A DNA stretch of 64,000 nucleotides from Enterobacter sp. RIT418 (GTDB lineage Bacteria; Pseudomonadota; Gammaproteobacteria; Enterobacterales; Enterobacteriaceae), in the NCBI RefSeq assembly GCF_003057745.1, contig NZ_QBJD02000016.1, positions 1-64,000 of the forward strand. The letters run 5' to 3'. Both the position numbers and the translations under genes were made by a program. The notes under the pieces are model-generated. The model was not told the origin of the DNA. It was given only the letters and a program-made list of their open reading frames with translations, and ran no database searches. Of the stretch, positions 38,327-46,836 are shown piece by piece (positions within the stretch are counted from its first letter, which is position 1; the number at the start of each line of letters is the position of its first letter).

Positions 38327-40015
38327 TTATTCCCCCACCATCTCAGTATTGGCCGCGCCCGGCGGCACCATCGGATACACTTTTTGTTCAGGGTCGATAC
38401 GCACGTGGATCAGCGCCGGGCCGGGGCGAGAGATCGCCGCCTGCAGCGCCGCCTGCGCGTCTTCTTCGGCGTTCAGATCGCAGGTGTGCAGGCCAAAGCC
38501 GGCGGCGATCTGCATAAAGTTAATCATTCCCGGATAGGTTGCGGCAAACACGCCCTGCTTATAGAACAGGCTCTGCTGCTGGTGCACCAGCCCCAGCGCC
38601 TCGTTGTTCATCAGAATGATTTTCACGTCTAACTGGTTTTCGGCGGCGGTCGCCATTTCCTGAATGTTCATCATCAGGCTGCCGTCGCCGGAGAAGCAGA
38701 TAACTTTGCGATCCGGGTTCGCCAGCGCGGCGCCAACCGCCGCGGGCAGGCCAAAGCCCATCGTGCCGAGGCCGCCGGAGGTCAGCCACTGGCGCGGACG
38801 GTTCAGCGGATACGCCTGCGCGGTCCACATCTGGTGCTGGCCCACGTCGGTAGTGATAATCGCGCTGTCGTCCACGCAGGCGGCCACGGCGTTGATTAGC
38901 CCGTAGTGGCTCAGCGGATCGCCCTCGGCTGGGATGGCGCTCGGGAACTCGTTTTGCAGATCGGCCACCAGCTGGCGCCATTCCTGACGCGGGTTGGCGT
39001 CCGTTTGCGGGATCAGCTGCGCCAGCACCTCGGCCACGTCGCCCTGAATCGCCACGTGCGGCTGCTTGATTTTGCCCAGCTCGGCGCGGTCGATATCCAC
39101 GTGAATGATTTTCGCATTCGGGCAGAACTGCTCGGTTTTGCCAATCGCCCGGTCATCAAAACGCGCGCCCATCACGATCAGTAAATCCGCCTCCTGCAGG
39201 ATGAAGTTGGTGCTGCGCGCGCCGTGCATCCCCAGCATGCCGAGAGAGAGCGGGTGCGCTTTTGGCAGCATGCCGAGCGCCATCAGGGTCATGGTGGTCG
39301 GCAGATTCGCTTTTTCGGCAAGCTCACGCGCTTCCTCAGCGGCGTTGATCGCCCCGCCGCCCAGATAGAACACCGGACGTTTGGCGGCGTTAATCATCGC
39401 CGCCGCGTCCCGCACGCTCTCGGCGCTGAATTCCGGCGCAGGGGCGCGTTCGCCCGGCTCCGGCAGCACGTCGATCTCGATCTCTGCGGTCTGAACATCC
39501 TTAGGAATGTCTATCCACACCGGGCCGGGACGGCCGGACTGGGCAATGCGGAACGCATCGCTGATAACCTGCGGAAGCTCGGCGATGTCGCGAACCAGGT
39601 AGTTATGCTTGGTGATGGGGATAGAGATGCCGTAGGTGTCCACTTCCTGGAACGCGTCGGTGCCGATCATCGAAGAAGGCACCTGGCCGGTAATGCAGAC
39701 CAGCGGAATGGAGTCGAGACGCGCGTCGGCGATGGCGGTCACCAGGTTGGTCGCGCCCGGGCCGCTGCAGGCCATACAGACCGCCGGTTTGCCCTGGGTG
39801 CGCGCCATGCCCTGGGCGATAAAGCCCGCGCCCTGCTCGTGGCGCGCCAGCACGTGGCGGATTTTCGTGCTCTGGCTTAACGCATCGTACAGCGGCAGCA
39901 CCGTTCCGCCCGGAATACCCGCCACGGTGGTAATGCCCTGTCGTTCCAGTAAATGCACGATTAACTGCGCGCCGGTAAAACGCGTTCTGGTGGATGTTGT
40001 GCCCGAACTTGCCAT
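38327..40015 (-). CDS. ilvB: Acetolactate synthase I large subunit IlvB
   Basis: 562 residues as in E. coli. Thiamine-diphosphate and FAD enzyme of valine/isoleucine synthesis. The N-terminal glutamate is in RHEQGAGFIAQGMAR, the TPP/Mg motif is FSGDGSLMMNIQEM...LDVKIILMNN near 450-482. Expression is set by the ivbL attenuator upstream. Confidence 0.97.
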   Translation of the reverse strand: MASSGTTSTRTRFTGAQLIVHLLERQGITTVAGIPGGTVLPLYDALSQSTKIRHVLARHEQGAGFIAQGMARTQGKPAVCMACSGPGATNLVTAIADARLDSIPLVCITGQVPSSMIGTDAFQEVDTYGISIPITKHNYLVRDIAELPQVISDAFRIAQSGRPGPVWIDIPKDVQTAEIEIDVLPEPGERAPAPEFSAESVRDAAAMINAAKRPVFYLGGGAINAAEEARELAEKANLPTTMTLMALGMLPKAHPLSLGMLGMHGARSTNFILQEADLLIVMGARFDDRAIGKTEQFCPNAKIIHVDIDRAELGKIKQPHVAIQGDVAEVLAQLIPQTDANPRQEWRQLVADLQNEFPSAIPAEGDPLSHYGLINAVAACVDDSAIITTDVGQHQMWTAQAYPLNRPRQWLTSGGLGTMGFGLPAAVGAALANPDRKVICFSGDGSLMMNIQEMATAAENQLDVKIILMNNEALGLVHQQQSLFYKQGVFAATYPGMINFMQIAAGFGLHTCDLNAEEDAQAALQAAISRPGPALIHVRIDPEQKVYPMVPPGAANTEMVGE

Positions 40016-40064
40016 GCTCCAGTCCTTTTCTTCTGGGCCGACTTTCCGGGGAGGGTTCTAAACT

Positions 40065-40098
40065 AAAAACCCCGCCCGGTTTGCGCCGGCGGGGTTTT
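40065..40098 (-). terminator. ilvBN attenuator terminator
   Basis: On the minus strand AACCCCGCC and GGGCGGGGTTTTT form a strong stem with a T run between ivbL and ilvB. The ribosome's position on ivbL should decide whether it forms. Confidence 0.9.
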
Positions 40099-40121
40099 GG
40101 ATTCGTGTGTTGATCCAGTCC

Positions 40122-40220
40122 CTACGGCGCACTGCCGACGACCACCACCACACGCACGACGACCACTGCGGCTGGTTGCGCAGTTTTTAGTAGGGTCGAG
40201 GTGAACAGAGATGGAGTCAT
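40122..40220 (-). CDS. ivbL: ilvBN operon leader peptide IvbL
   Basis: A 32-codon frame begins MTPSLFTSTLLKTA and contains AAVVVVRVVVVVG, the valine-rich run seen in E. coli IvbL. Codons for valine and leucine sense charged tRNA: when scarce the ribosome stalls and the terminator at 40065-40098 does not form. Position and length match E. coli. Confidence 0.95.
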   Translation of the reverse strand: MTPSLFTSTLLKTAQPAAVVVVRVVVVVGSAP

Positions 40221-40506
40221 TAGGAACCTGTTTCTGGAATCATTGATGGAATTTATACAACCACAGGTTTTTCGGCATGACAATGGAAAAATTTTCATCT
40301 GGACAAAAATGCGTCTGGGATCACGTTTTGTTTGTTGGCTTCCAGACCGTGTTTCATTGCAGGGTTAAAAACAATTCAACCAGTAAGATTAATCACTTAT
40401 CAATGTGTTAAGAAAATCTGAAAATGTGCGGAAATCATTTAACCTCGCGCAGGTAGTGGTTATTCTTTGTTCTCATCAACGGGGTAATTTGCGTTAGGGA
40501 AAACAG
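40221..40506. other. Intergenic region between ivbL and the type VI cassette
   Basis: 286 bases without a gene. Should hold the ilvB promoter (minus strand) and a promoter for the DUF3304 gene. AT-rich over about 40340-40440. Ends in TAATTTGCGTTAGGG (40485-40499), which supplies the AGGG ribosome-binding site and is shared with 20866-20880. Confidence 0.5.
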
Positions 40507-41103
40507 GTGAAACTACATCACATTGCGTTAATCACCGCGCTTGCGCTTCTTAGCGGATGCGACAAGCCCGCTAAAACCGAGCCCGTACCGCCCGGCGGGG
40601 GCGGCACCATCGAAGCCATCAACCACACCAGCTGGGCCATCAACCGCTTCAGCGTTAACGGCCAGTCCGGCCTCGATATTATTAATCCTTATTCCGGCGG
40701 CGGCGGAGGCTGCTGCTTTGGCGTGAAGGGCCCATGGCAGCCCGGGATGACCGTGCAGGTCGACTGGGAAACCGGCGTTGCCTTTGCCAGTGATGTGCCG
40801 GAAATTCCTGAGCCTGAAAGGCCTGATCTGAGCGGAGTTAGTGAGAAAGAGGCAGATGAATTAGCGCAGATATACTCAGATAAATATCACGAGTGGTATG
40901 AAAAGATTAAAGCCTACAGCAAAAAACACACCCAGACGGTGCCTCTGCCCGACTACACCGGCCAGAAAACCTGCGGTATCACCGTGCATTTCCTGCCCTG
41001 TGACCAGGTAAAGGTCACCACCAGCTGCGCCCGCTACGGCAGCCCGGATTACCCAATCAAAGAACGCGTGCAAATGGAGAAGCCGAAAGTATGCCCTCAA
41101 TGA
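40507..41103 (+). CDS. DUF3304 lipoprotein 1 (probable Tle immunity)
   Basis: 198 residues from a GTG. Lipoprotein signal ends LLSGC (C18) with aspartate at +2 (CDKP), predicting inner-membrane retention and a periplasmic body. DUF3304 core: IEAINHTSWAINRFSVNG, the glycine-rich GGGGGCCFGVKGPW and VDWETG. DUF3304 lipoproteins are known immunity proteins of DUF2235 (Tle1) phospholipases; one lies two genes downstream. It shares an unbroken identical block of about 75 residues with the other two copies but differs at about 105-128. Confidence 0.88.
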   Translation: MKLHHIALITALALLSGCDKPAKTEPVPPGGGGTIEAINHTSWAINRFSVNGQSGLDIINPYSGGGGGCCFGVKGPWQPGMTVQVDWETGVAFASDVPEIPEPERPDLSGVSEKEADELAQIYSDKYHEWYEKIKAYSKKHTQTVPLPDYTGQKTCGITVHFLPCDQVKVTTSCARYGSPDYPIKERVQMEKPKVCPQ

Positions 41104-41690
41104 ACTCGATCATCCTTCTGGCAGCCATGCTGGTGCTGGCCGGATGCGATAAGCCCGCTAAAACCGAGCCCGCACCGCCCGGCGGAGGCGGCACCATCGA
41201 AGCCATCAACCACACCAGCTGGGCCATCAACCGCTTCAGCGTTAACGGCCAGTCCGGCCTCGATATTATTAATCCTTATTCCGGCGGCGGCGGAGGCTGC
41301 TGCTTTGGCGTGAAGGGCCCGTGGCAGCCCGGGATGACCGTGCAGGTCGACTGGGAAACCGGCGTCGCCTTTGCCAGCGATGTGCCGGAAATTCCTGAGC
41401 CTGAAAGGCCTGTTCTAAGAGGACTGAGTGAGGATGAAGCAGACAAATTAGCAAGGTTATATTTCGATAAAAAACAGGAGTGGTACAAGAAAATTGAAGC
41501 CTACAGCAAAAAACACTCCCAAACGGTGCCTCTGCCCGACTACACCGGCCAGAAAACCTGCGGTATCACCGTGCATTTCCTGCCCTGTGACCAGGTAAAG
41601 GTCACCACCAGCTGCGCCCGTTACGGCAGCCCGGATTACCCCATCAAGGAACGCGTGCAAATGGAGAAGCCGAAAGTATGTCCAAATTAA
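41100..41690 (+). CDS. DUF3304 lipoprotein 2 (probable Tle immunity)
   Basis: 196 residues from the ATG at 41100, which overlaps the stop of copy 1 in ATGA; an ATG three codons earlier (41091) is also in frame. Lipobox LVLAGC with aspartate at +2. Core and C-terminus are almost the same as copy 1, while about 105-128 (ERPVLRGLSEDEADKLARLY) differs. It overlaps the start of the DUF2235 gene by 13 bases, so all three are translationally coupled. Confidence 0.88.
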   Translation: MNSIILLAAMLVLAGCDKPAKTEPAPPGGGGTIEAINHTSWAINRFSVNGQSGLDIINPYSGGGGGCCFGVKGPWQPGMTVQVDWETGVAFASDVPEIPEPERPVLRGLSEDEADKLARLYFDKKQEWYKKIEAYSKKHSQTVPLPDYTGQKTCGITVHFLPCDQVKVTTSCARYGSPDYPIKERVQMEKPKVCPN

Positions 41691-44083
41691 ACCCTGATAA
41701 TGTCTGGCTTCCCCCCAAGTTTCCACGTTTAGGAAGACTTCCTGATGAAAAGTCTCTTATACAGACAAATTGCAAACAACAGGACAGTCTTGAATCGAAG
41801 CATTATGACGAACTCTGTGTTGCAGCCAACCGGCGCGGCGCACGTCCCTGCTGTAAAACCCTGCATATCAGCCTGTTCTTTGACGGCACGGGTAATAACC
41901 TGAACTACGACCTCTTTGAATCTCGCCCGCCCCATCCCACCAATATCGCACGCCTGTTTCGCGCCACCATCGGGCAGGGCTATGCCGGCGGCACGCGAAG
42001 CCATAACGATAAGCTGGTTGATGAGGCAGGTTCGGCAGGTAATCAGTACTACAAATATTATATGCCCGGCGTGGGCACGCCTTTCCCGGAAGTGATGGAT
42101 CTCGATTTCAGCGATGACGGGCTCAAGTATGCCACCCACGGTGAGGAACGCATTAACTGGGCGCTGCTCCGCATCATTGACGCGCTGCGCCAGACGCTCG
42201 GGCAGGATGAGCTGAGCGACAACGAGAACTGGCGCGCCGTCCAGGCCATGGCCACCACCTACATGGCATCAAAAGTCGAGGGCGAATATCGCCGCCACAC
42301 CGAGTTTTTCCGGCTGCTCAACGGCCTGGGCAACGCGCTGGGCGTGGCGCTGCGTCAGCCCGAGCCCGGCAAGCCGAAGCTGCTGGGCATCAAGCTGTAC
42401 GTGTACGGCTTTTCCCGCGGCGCGGCGTCCGCCCGGGCCTTTGTGAACTGGCTGAACCTGCTGCTTTCCCCGTCCGGCACAGGTGCGCTGCTTCCCTTCT
42501 GCCTGGCTACCCGGCACGGTGAAATCCCCGTCAGCATTGAATTTCTCGGGCTACTGGATACGGTTGCCTCCGTCGGGATTGCCCACATCGCCCCGGTGGC
42601 AGAAGGCCATATGAGCTGGGCCGACGGAACGATGGAGCTGCCGGATAACGCCCTGATAAAACGCTGCGTGCACTTCGTCTCCTCGCACGAGCAGCGACTG
42701 TGTTTTCCGCTTGATTCCGTCTGTCGGACAGACGGACGTTATCCGGAATATGCCGTAGAAGTGGTTTATCCCGGCATGCACTCGGATGTGGGCGGTGGAT
42801 ATCCGCCAGGCGATCAGGGAAAAGCAAGCGGTGAAAAAGATGTACTTCTACTGTCAAAAATTGCGCTGAATGATATGTATTCGGCAGCATTTGCCGCAGG
42901 AGCCCCTTTAAAAGTTAATGCCCTTGCTCTTCCAGATGACCTGAAAGCCAATCCCTGGCGAATCATGCCAGCGGAGCTAATTCAGGAGTTTGAAATTTCA
43001 CCGGATGTCATCCAGCGTTTCAACGCCTGGCGAGAGGTCACTCTGAAACTTAAATCTGCCTACAGTGAAATCACTAGAACCGAAGCCACCCACTACTCCC
43101 CTCATCGTGCTGAAATCAACGTTATTGAAGCGCTGGAACAACAAACGGGCTGGATGACCGCATGGCGAATCGGCCGCTACGCTCACGGCACCTTCCGCAC
43201 GCAAAACTTTTACCGCGACGCCGCCGCTAACGATCAGAACAAGGACATCGACCCTGCCATCAGAGCCGAACGCGAGCGGGAGCGTGCCGAAAAGCAGAAA
43301 GAAATTGAGAAGACGCGTGCTAATGAGCTTATCGGGAAGCCGAAGGGCGAATTTGTGCTGATGACCGTGGGTCCGAAAGACTTTGATGCCCGTCTGGGCC
43401 AGACGCAGCTTTTAGAGGCCGCCATTGAATTTAAAGAAGATTATCAGCATGTGCCCCGCTCTCAGGCGAAAAGCTTTACCTATGCCACTCTCGATTACTT
43501 TAAGGGATTTGTGTACGCCTTTAATCAGGATGATGTGCCCGTTGAATATAAAAAAATCAAAAAGGCGGGAGAAGCGCATCTGCCCACGCTGTTCCCGGCG
43601 CAGGGTGAACGCCATAACGCAGACGCTCCCTCCGGGCTGGTGAGAGCGCTGTTTGATGATCAGGTTCATGACTCCCGCGCCTGGTTTATGCACAGCGCAC
43701 TGGGTTCACGCGAGCCCTGGGGAGGCTATTTTTTGTACCGCATGATTTACTTCGGAGAGGCCACCAGCAAGCAGGTTAAGCCGCTCGCCATGCTGGGCTA
43801 TGTCGCCGGGCTGGGTTACCCCATTTCGACCAAAGAGGTTAACTTCCTCATTGAAATGATTGACAGCAGGCGTACGCCCGCCGAGGCCACCTCTGTCCGG
43901 CAAAAGATTTCCGTGGTGAACGCCGGAACGGGGTACACCGTTGGCGTGCTGCAGGACAACACGCGTCAAATCCCCTGCGTTAACTATCCGGCGACCGCCC
44001 TTGCGGAATGCCAGAAGGCCAGGGAGATGGCTCTTGAACAACATAAGGCCAAAATTTTATCCCAGTTCGCTGACGAACGCTGA
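41678..44083 (+). CDS. DUF2235 phospholipase, Tle1-like type VI effector
   Basis: 801 residues. The alpha/beta-hydrolase DUF2235 domain covers about 60-420: LHISLFFDGTGNNLNYD near 63-79, nucleophile S246 in YGFSRGAA, acid probably D294 in GLLDTVASVG, and H368 in GMHSDVGGGY. This is the Tle1 layout (GxSxG lipases injected by type VI secretion that degrade phospholipids). The C-terminal half has a charged helix (RAERERERAEKQKEIEKTR near 527-545) and no PAAR or VgrG fusion, so it probably loads onto a separate VgrG. No signal peptide. Flanked by three DUF3304 genes. Confidence 0.9.
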   Translation: MSKLNPDNVWLPPKFPRLGRLPDEKSLIQTNCKQQDSLESKHYDELCVAANRRGARPCCKTLHISLFFDGTGNNLNYDLFESRPPHPTNIARLFRATIGQGYAGGTRSHNDKLVDEAGSAGNQYYKYYMPGVGTPFPEVMDLDFSDDGLKYATHGEERINWALLRIIDALRQTLGQDELSDNENWRAVQAMATTYMASKVEGEYRRHTEFFRLLNGLGNALGVALRQPEPGKPKLLGIKLYVYGFSRGAASARAFVNWLNLLLSPSGTGALLPFCLATRHGEIPVSIEFLGLLDTVASVGIAHIAPVAEGHMSWADGTMELPDNALIKRCVHFVSSHEQRLCFPLDSVCRTDGRYPEYAVEVVYPGMHSDVGGGYPPGDQGKASGEKDVLLLSKIALNDMYSAAFAAGAPLKVNALALPDDLKANPWRIMPAELIQEFEISPDVIQRFNAWREVTLKLKSAYSEITRTEATHYSPHRAEINVIEALEQQTGWMTAWRIGRYAHGTFRTQNFYRDAAANDQNKDIDPAIRAERERERAEKQKEIEKTRANELIGKPKGEFVLMTVGPKDFDARLGQTQLLEAAIEFKEDYQHVPRSQAKSFTYATLDYFKGFVYAFNQDDVPVEYKKIKKAGEAHLPTLFPAQGERHNADAPSGLVRALFDDQVHDSRAWFMHSALGSREPWGGYFLYRMIYFGEATSKQVKPLAMLGYVAGLGYPISTKEVNFLIEMIDSRRTPAEATSVRQKISVVNAGTGYTVGVLQDNTRQIPCVNYPATALAECQKAREMALEQHKAKILSQFADER

Positions 44084-44115
44084 ACGCAGCGGTTGACCAT
44101 CACAAGGAATGCGCG

Positions 44116-44712
44116 ATGAAAGGTTTTTCACTGATATTTTTACCTGTCATTTTACTGCTGGCCGGGTGCGACAAGCCCGTTAAAACCGAGCCCGTACCGC
44201 CCGGCGGGGGCGGCACCATCGAAGCCATCAACCACACCAGCTGGGCCATCAACCGATTCAGCGTTAACGGCCAGTCCGGCCTCGATATTATTAACCCTTA
44301 TTCCGGCGGCGGCGGGGGCTGCTGCTTTGGCGTGAAGGGCCCGTGGCAGCCCGGGATGACCGTGCAGGTCGACTGGGAAACCGGCGTCGCCTTTGCCAGC
44401 GATGTGCCGGAAATTCCTGAGCCTGAGGAACCAGATACAACCGGAATGAATCGCAATGAACGACACAATGCATGGCAAGTATATTTTGATAAAAAACAGG
44501 AGTGGTACAAGAAAATTGAAGCCTACAGCAAAAAACACACCCAGACAGTGCCTCTGCCCGACTACACCGACCAGAAAACCTGCGGTATTACCGTGCATTT
44601 TCTGCCTTGCGATCAGGTGAAAGTCACCACCAGCTGCGCCCGCTACAGCAGCCCGGATTACCCCATCAGGGAACGCGTGCAAATGGAGAAGCCGAAAGTC
44701 TGTCCCAATTAA
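44116..44712 (+). CDS. DUF3304 lipoprotein 3 (probable Tle immunity)
   Basis: 198 residues. Lipobox LLLAGC (C18), aspartate at +2. Same core as the two copies before the effector but the variable block (about 105-128) reads EEPDTTGMNRNERHNAWQVY. It follows the effector stop by 32 bases with AAGGAA in front. Other small changes: one T-to-S and one G-to-D near the C-terminus (YTDQKT, RYSSPD). Confidence 0.88.
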   Translation: MKGFSLIFLPVILLLAGCDKPVKTEPVPPGGGGTIEAINHTSWAINRFSVNGQSGLDIINPYSGGGGGCCFGVKGPWQPGMTVQVDWETGVAFASDVPEIPEPEEPDTTGMNRNERHNAWQVYFDKKQEWYKKIEAYSKKHTQTVPLPDYTDQKTCGITVHFLPCDQVKVTTSCARYSSPDYPIRERVQMEKPKVCPN

Positions 44713-44772
44713 GCGACTGCAGCATAACGGCACTGCCGCGAAACCTTTAAATCTGAATGCCGCCCAGAAAAC

Positions 44773-44849
44773 AAAAAACCCCGCCTAAGCGAGGTTTTTT
44801 TTCAGGGTTTTGCGGCTGGTGACCGCAGAACACACTGTGTTACGTCAAC
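44773..44849 (-). ncRNA. istR: IstR-1 antitoxin RNA
   Basis: The minus strand begins GTTGACGTAACACAGTGTG at 44849, resembling E. coli IstR-1, and ends in CCTCGC...GCGGGG plus six T at 44773. A -10 TATACT and -35 TTGCGC (17 bases apart) lie upstream at about 44856-44884. Its first 18 bases are exactly complementary to 45077-45094 in the tisB leader, where it blocks ribosome standby binding. Confidence 0.88.
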
Positions 44850-44944
44850 GCAAAAAGTATACGCGATCGCAGACGAACGCGCAATTCAGGCACGGATTTT
44901 GACGTTTTTGAGTATGGATCGCCTTCACGATTTTGTCCATAAAA

Positions 44945-44964
44945 TACTGTTCATGCATACAGTA
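44945..44964 (+). promoter_or_regulatory. LexA box upstream of tisB
   Basis: TACTGTTCATGCATACAGTA has the CTG-N10-CAG form of an SOS box, palindromic at both ends. A -10 TATACT lies just downstream (44971-44976). Expected to repress tisB (and the longer IstR-2) until DNA damage. Confidence 0.85.
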
Positions 44965-44976
44965 TTTATCTATACT

Positions 44977-45165
44977 GAGGGTGTTCGCAGTGAGCGAGGG
45001 GGCCGCAGTTCTACCGGCGCAACGAAGTCCTGGCTGAAACGGGTGGTGCCGTCAGTGCCTTAACCCCCGAAGTGAGCACACTGTGTTACGTCAATCCAGG
45101 TGCTGGCCACAGGCGGCGGAAAGGTACGCCAGCATCGTGCTCCTTTTAACCAAAAGGAGACGCGT
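44977..45165 (+). other. tisB mRNA leader with IstR-1 target
   Basis: Structured 5' leader of about 180 bases. Contains CACACTGTGTTACGTCAA (45077-45094), the perfect complement to the 5' end of IstR-1. By analogy with E. coli this is the ribosome standby site. Confidence 0.75.
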
Positions 45166-45255
45166 ATGGGCGTCGTGGATATGGTTGTACTTATCCTCAA
45201 ACTCATTGTTGCTGTACTGCAACTGCTTGATGCTGTCCTGAAATACGTTCGGTAA
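45166..45255 (+). CDS. tisB: SOS-induced membrane toxin TisB
   Basis: 29 codons too short for usual gene calls. The peptide opens MGVVDMVVLILKLIV and ends LLDAVLKYVR, an amphipathic helix almost the same as E. coli TisB. It inserts in the inner membrane, lowers proton motive force and favours persister cells after DNA damage. AAGGAG precedes the ATG. Controlled by the LexA box and IstR-1. Confidence 0.92.
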   Translation: MGVVDMVVLILKLIVAVLQLLDAVLKYVR

Positions 45256-45276
45256 TTCAGGTTCAAGTCGCACCTG

Positions 45277-45302
45277 AGAGGGGCGGGCAACCGCCCCTCT
45301 TT
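45277..45302 (+). terminator. tisB terminator
   Basis: AGAGGGGCGG (45277-45286) pairs with CCGCCCCTCT (45291-45300) around GCAA, followed by a short T run. Confidence 0.88.
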
Positions 45303-45319
45303 AATAACGAGGGAATGCT

Positions 45320-45766
45320 ATGTCGCGTCTGTTAATTGAGCCTGTTACGCCGGATGAACCGGGCTATATCGCCCTGAAGGCAGAGAGTATCGCGTTGAAT
45401 TTCAACATGCTGCGCAGGCTGGAAGAGAACTGGCTGCGGGGTGAGAACCGCTTTAACGCGCCGGGGGAAAAGCTGCTCGGGGCGTTTCTTGGCGGCAAGC
45501 TGGTCGGCGTGTGCGGGTTAAACCGCGATCCGTTCAGCCAGCAGCCGCGCGCCGGACGCATCCGCCATCTTTACGTCAGCGAAAAATGTCGCGGGCTGGG
45601 CATTGGCAAACAGCTGTTAACCGTGGTGACGGCCGATGCCAGCATCTGGTTTGATTTTCTTAATACCCATGCGCCGGACGCTGCCAGTGAGTTCTATCAT
45701 CGCGCTGGTTTTACGCGGGTGTCGGATGAACCGCGGGTGACGCACCGTCTTTTTTGCGCGGTGTAA
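45320..45766 (+). CDS. GNAT acetyltransferase
   Basis: 148 residues. RIRHLYVSEKCRGLGIGKQLL (about 80-100) is the acetyl-CoA-binding core, and ASEFYHRAGFTRV follows. Substrate unknown. Follows tisB after its terminator, so it is probably expressed separately. Confidence 0.85.
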   Translation: MSRLLIEPVTPDEPGYIALKAESIALNFNMLRRLEENWLRGENRFNAPGEKLLGAFLGGKLVGVCGLNRDPFSQQPRAGRIRHLYVSEKCRGLGIGKQLLTVVTADASIWFDFLNTHAPDAASEFYHRAGFTRVSDEPRVTHRLFCAV

Positions 45767-45827
45767 GCGGTGGCGGCTTAAGAATGCGAATGTTACAGTT
45801 GGATGACAATTCACCACCTGACGCGCC

Positions 45828-46661
45828 ATGACCATCACCGTTTTCTGCATCCTGCTGTTTGCCGCGCTGCTGCACGCCAGCTGGAACGCCATCGTCAAAG
45901 CCGGAACGGACAAACTCTACTCCGCCATTAGCGTGAGCGGCTCCGCCGCGCTTATCGCCCTGCTCATGCTGCCGTTCTCGCCGCAGCCCTCGGTCGAAAG
46001 CTGGCCCTTCCTGATCGTCTCCTGTGCGCTGCAGGTGGTGTATACCGTGCTGGTGGCCAAAACCTATCAGGTGTCTGATATGAGCCAGACCTACCCGCTA
46101 ATGCGCGGCACGGCTCCGCTGCTGGTGGCCCTGATTAGCGTGCTGGTGCTGGGAGATAGCCTGTCCTGGCTGGCGTGGTCGGGCATTGGCGTGATTTGCC
46201 TGTCCATTCTGGCGATGGCGATGAACGGCAGAATGCAGTCGCGCAAGGGGATCTGGCTGGCGCTGCTCAACGCCTGCTTTATTGCCGGGTATACGCTGGT
46301 GGACGGCACCGGCGTGCGCCTGTCGGACACCGCGCTGGGCTATACGCTGTGGACGTTCTTCATGAACGGCTTTTGTCTGCTCTGCTGGGCGATGGCGGCG
46401 CGCCGCCGCGAAGCCTCCCGCTATCTGCGTCAGCACTGGAAAAAAGGGCTGCTCGGCGGCGTCGGCACCATGGGCTCCTACGGGCTGGCGCTATGGGCGA
46501 TGACCCAGGCACCGCTGGCGGTAGTAGCGGCCCTGCGCGAGACCTCCATCCTCTTTGGCGCGCTGATCGCGTTTCTGCTTTTAAAAGAGAAGGTTGCTGG
46601 CATCCGCATTGTTGCGGCGCTGGGCATTGCGGGCGGGGCGATCCTGCTGCGCCTGGCGTAA
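45828..46661 (+). CDS. EamA-family (DMT) transporter
   Basis: 277 residues with about ten hydrophobic segments and two EamA repeats (first near 5-130, second near 145-277). FAALLHASWNAIVK at 11-24 and SQTYPLMRGTAPLLV near 87-101 are typical of the PecM/RhaT-like group. Substrate unknown. Not at this place in K-12. Confidence 0.88.
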   Translation: MTITVFCILLFAALLHASWNAIVKAGTDKLYSAISVSGSAALIALLMLPFSPQPSVESWPFLIVSCALQVVYTVLVAKTYQVSDMSQTYPLMRGTAPLLVALISVLVLGDSLSWLAWSGIGVICLSILAMAMNGRMQSRKGIWLALLNACFIAGYTLVDGTGVRLSDTALGYTLWTFFMNGFCLLCWAMAARRREASRYLRQHWKKGLLGGVGTMGSYGLALWAMTQAPLAVVAALRETSILFGALIAFLLLKEKVAGIRIVAALGIAGGAILLRLA

Positions 46662-46836
46662 AACAATGGCAACATATGTTGCCGATGTTGTTTACAAATC
46701 CTGCCTTTCCCCCGTCTTTCATTCATCGCACCAATGCTTAACTTGTCATCTGAGTGTGGTAGATTCCTCGCGCATTTATGGGAATGCGTAGTCACTTGTT
46801 CTTTATTTCTCTCTTTTGGCAAAAGTATTCAGCGAC

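Noticed and set aside
40133..40180. CCACCACCACAC repeat as a microsatellite or CRISPR-like element
   Set aside because: It encodes the valine run of the IvbL leader peptide on the opposite strand.
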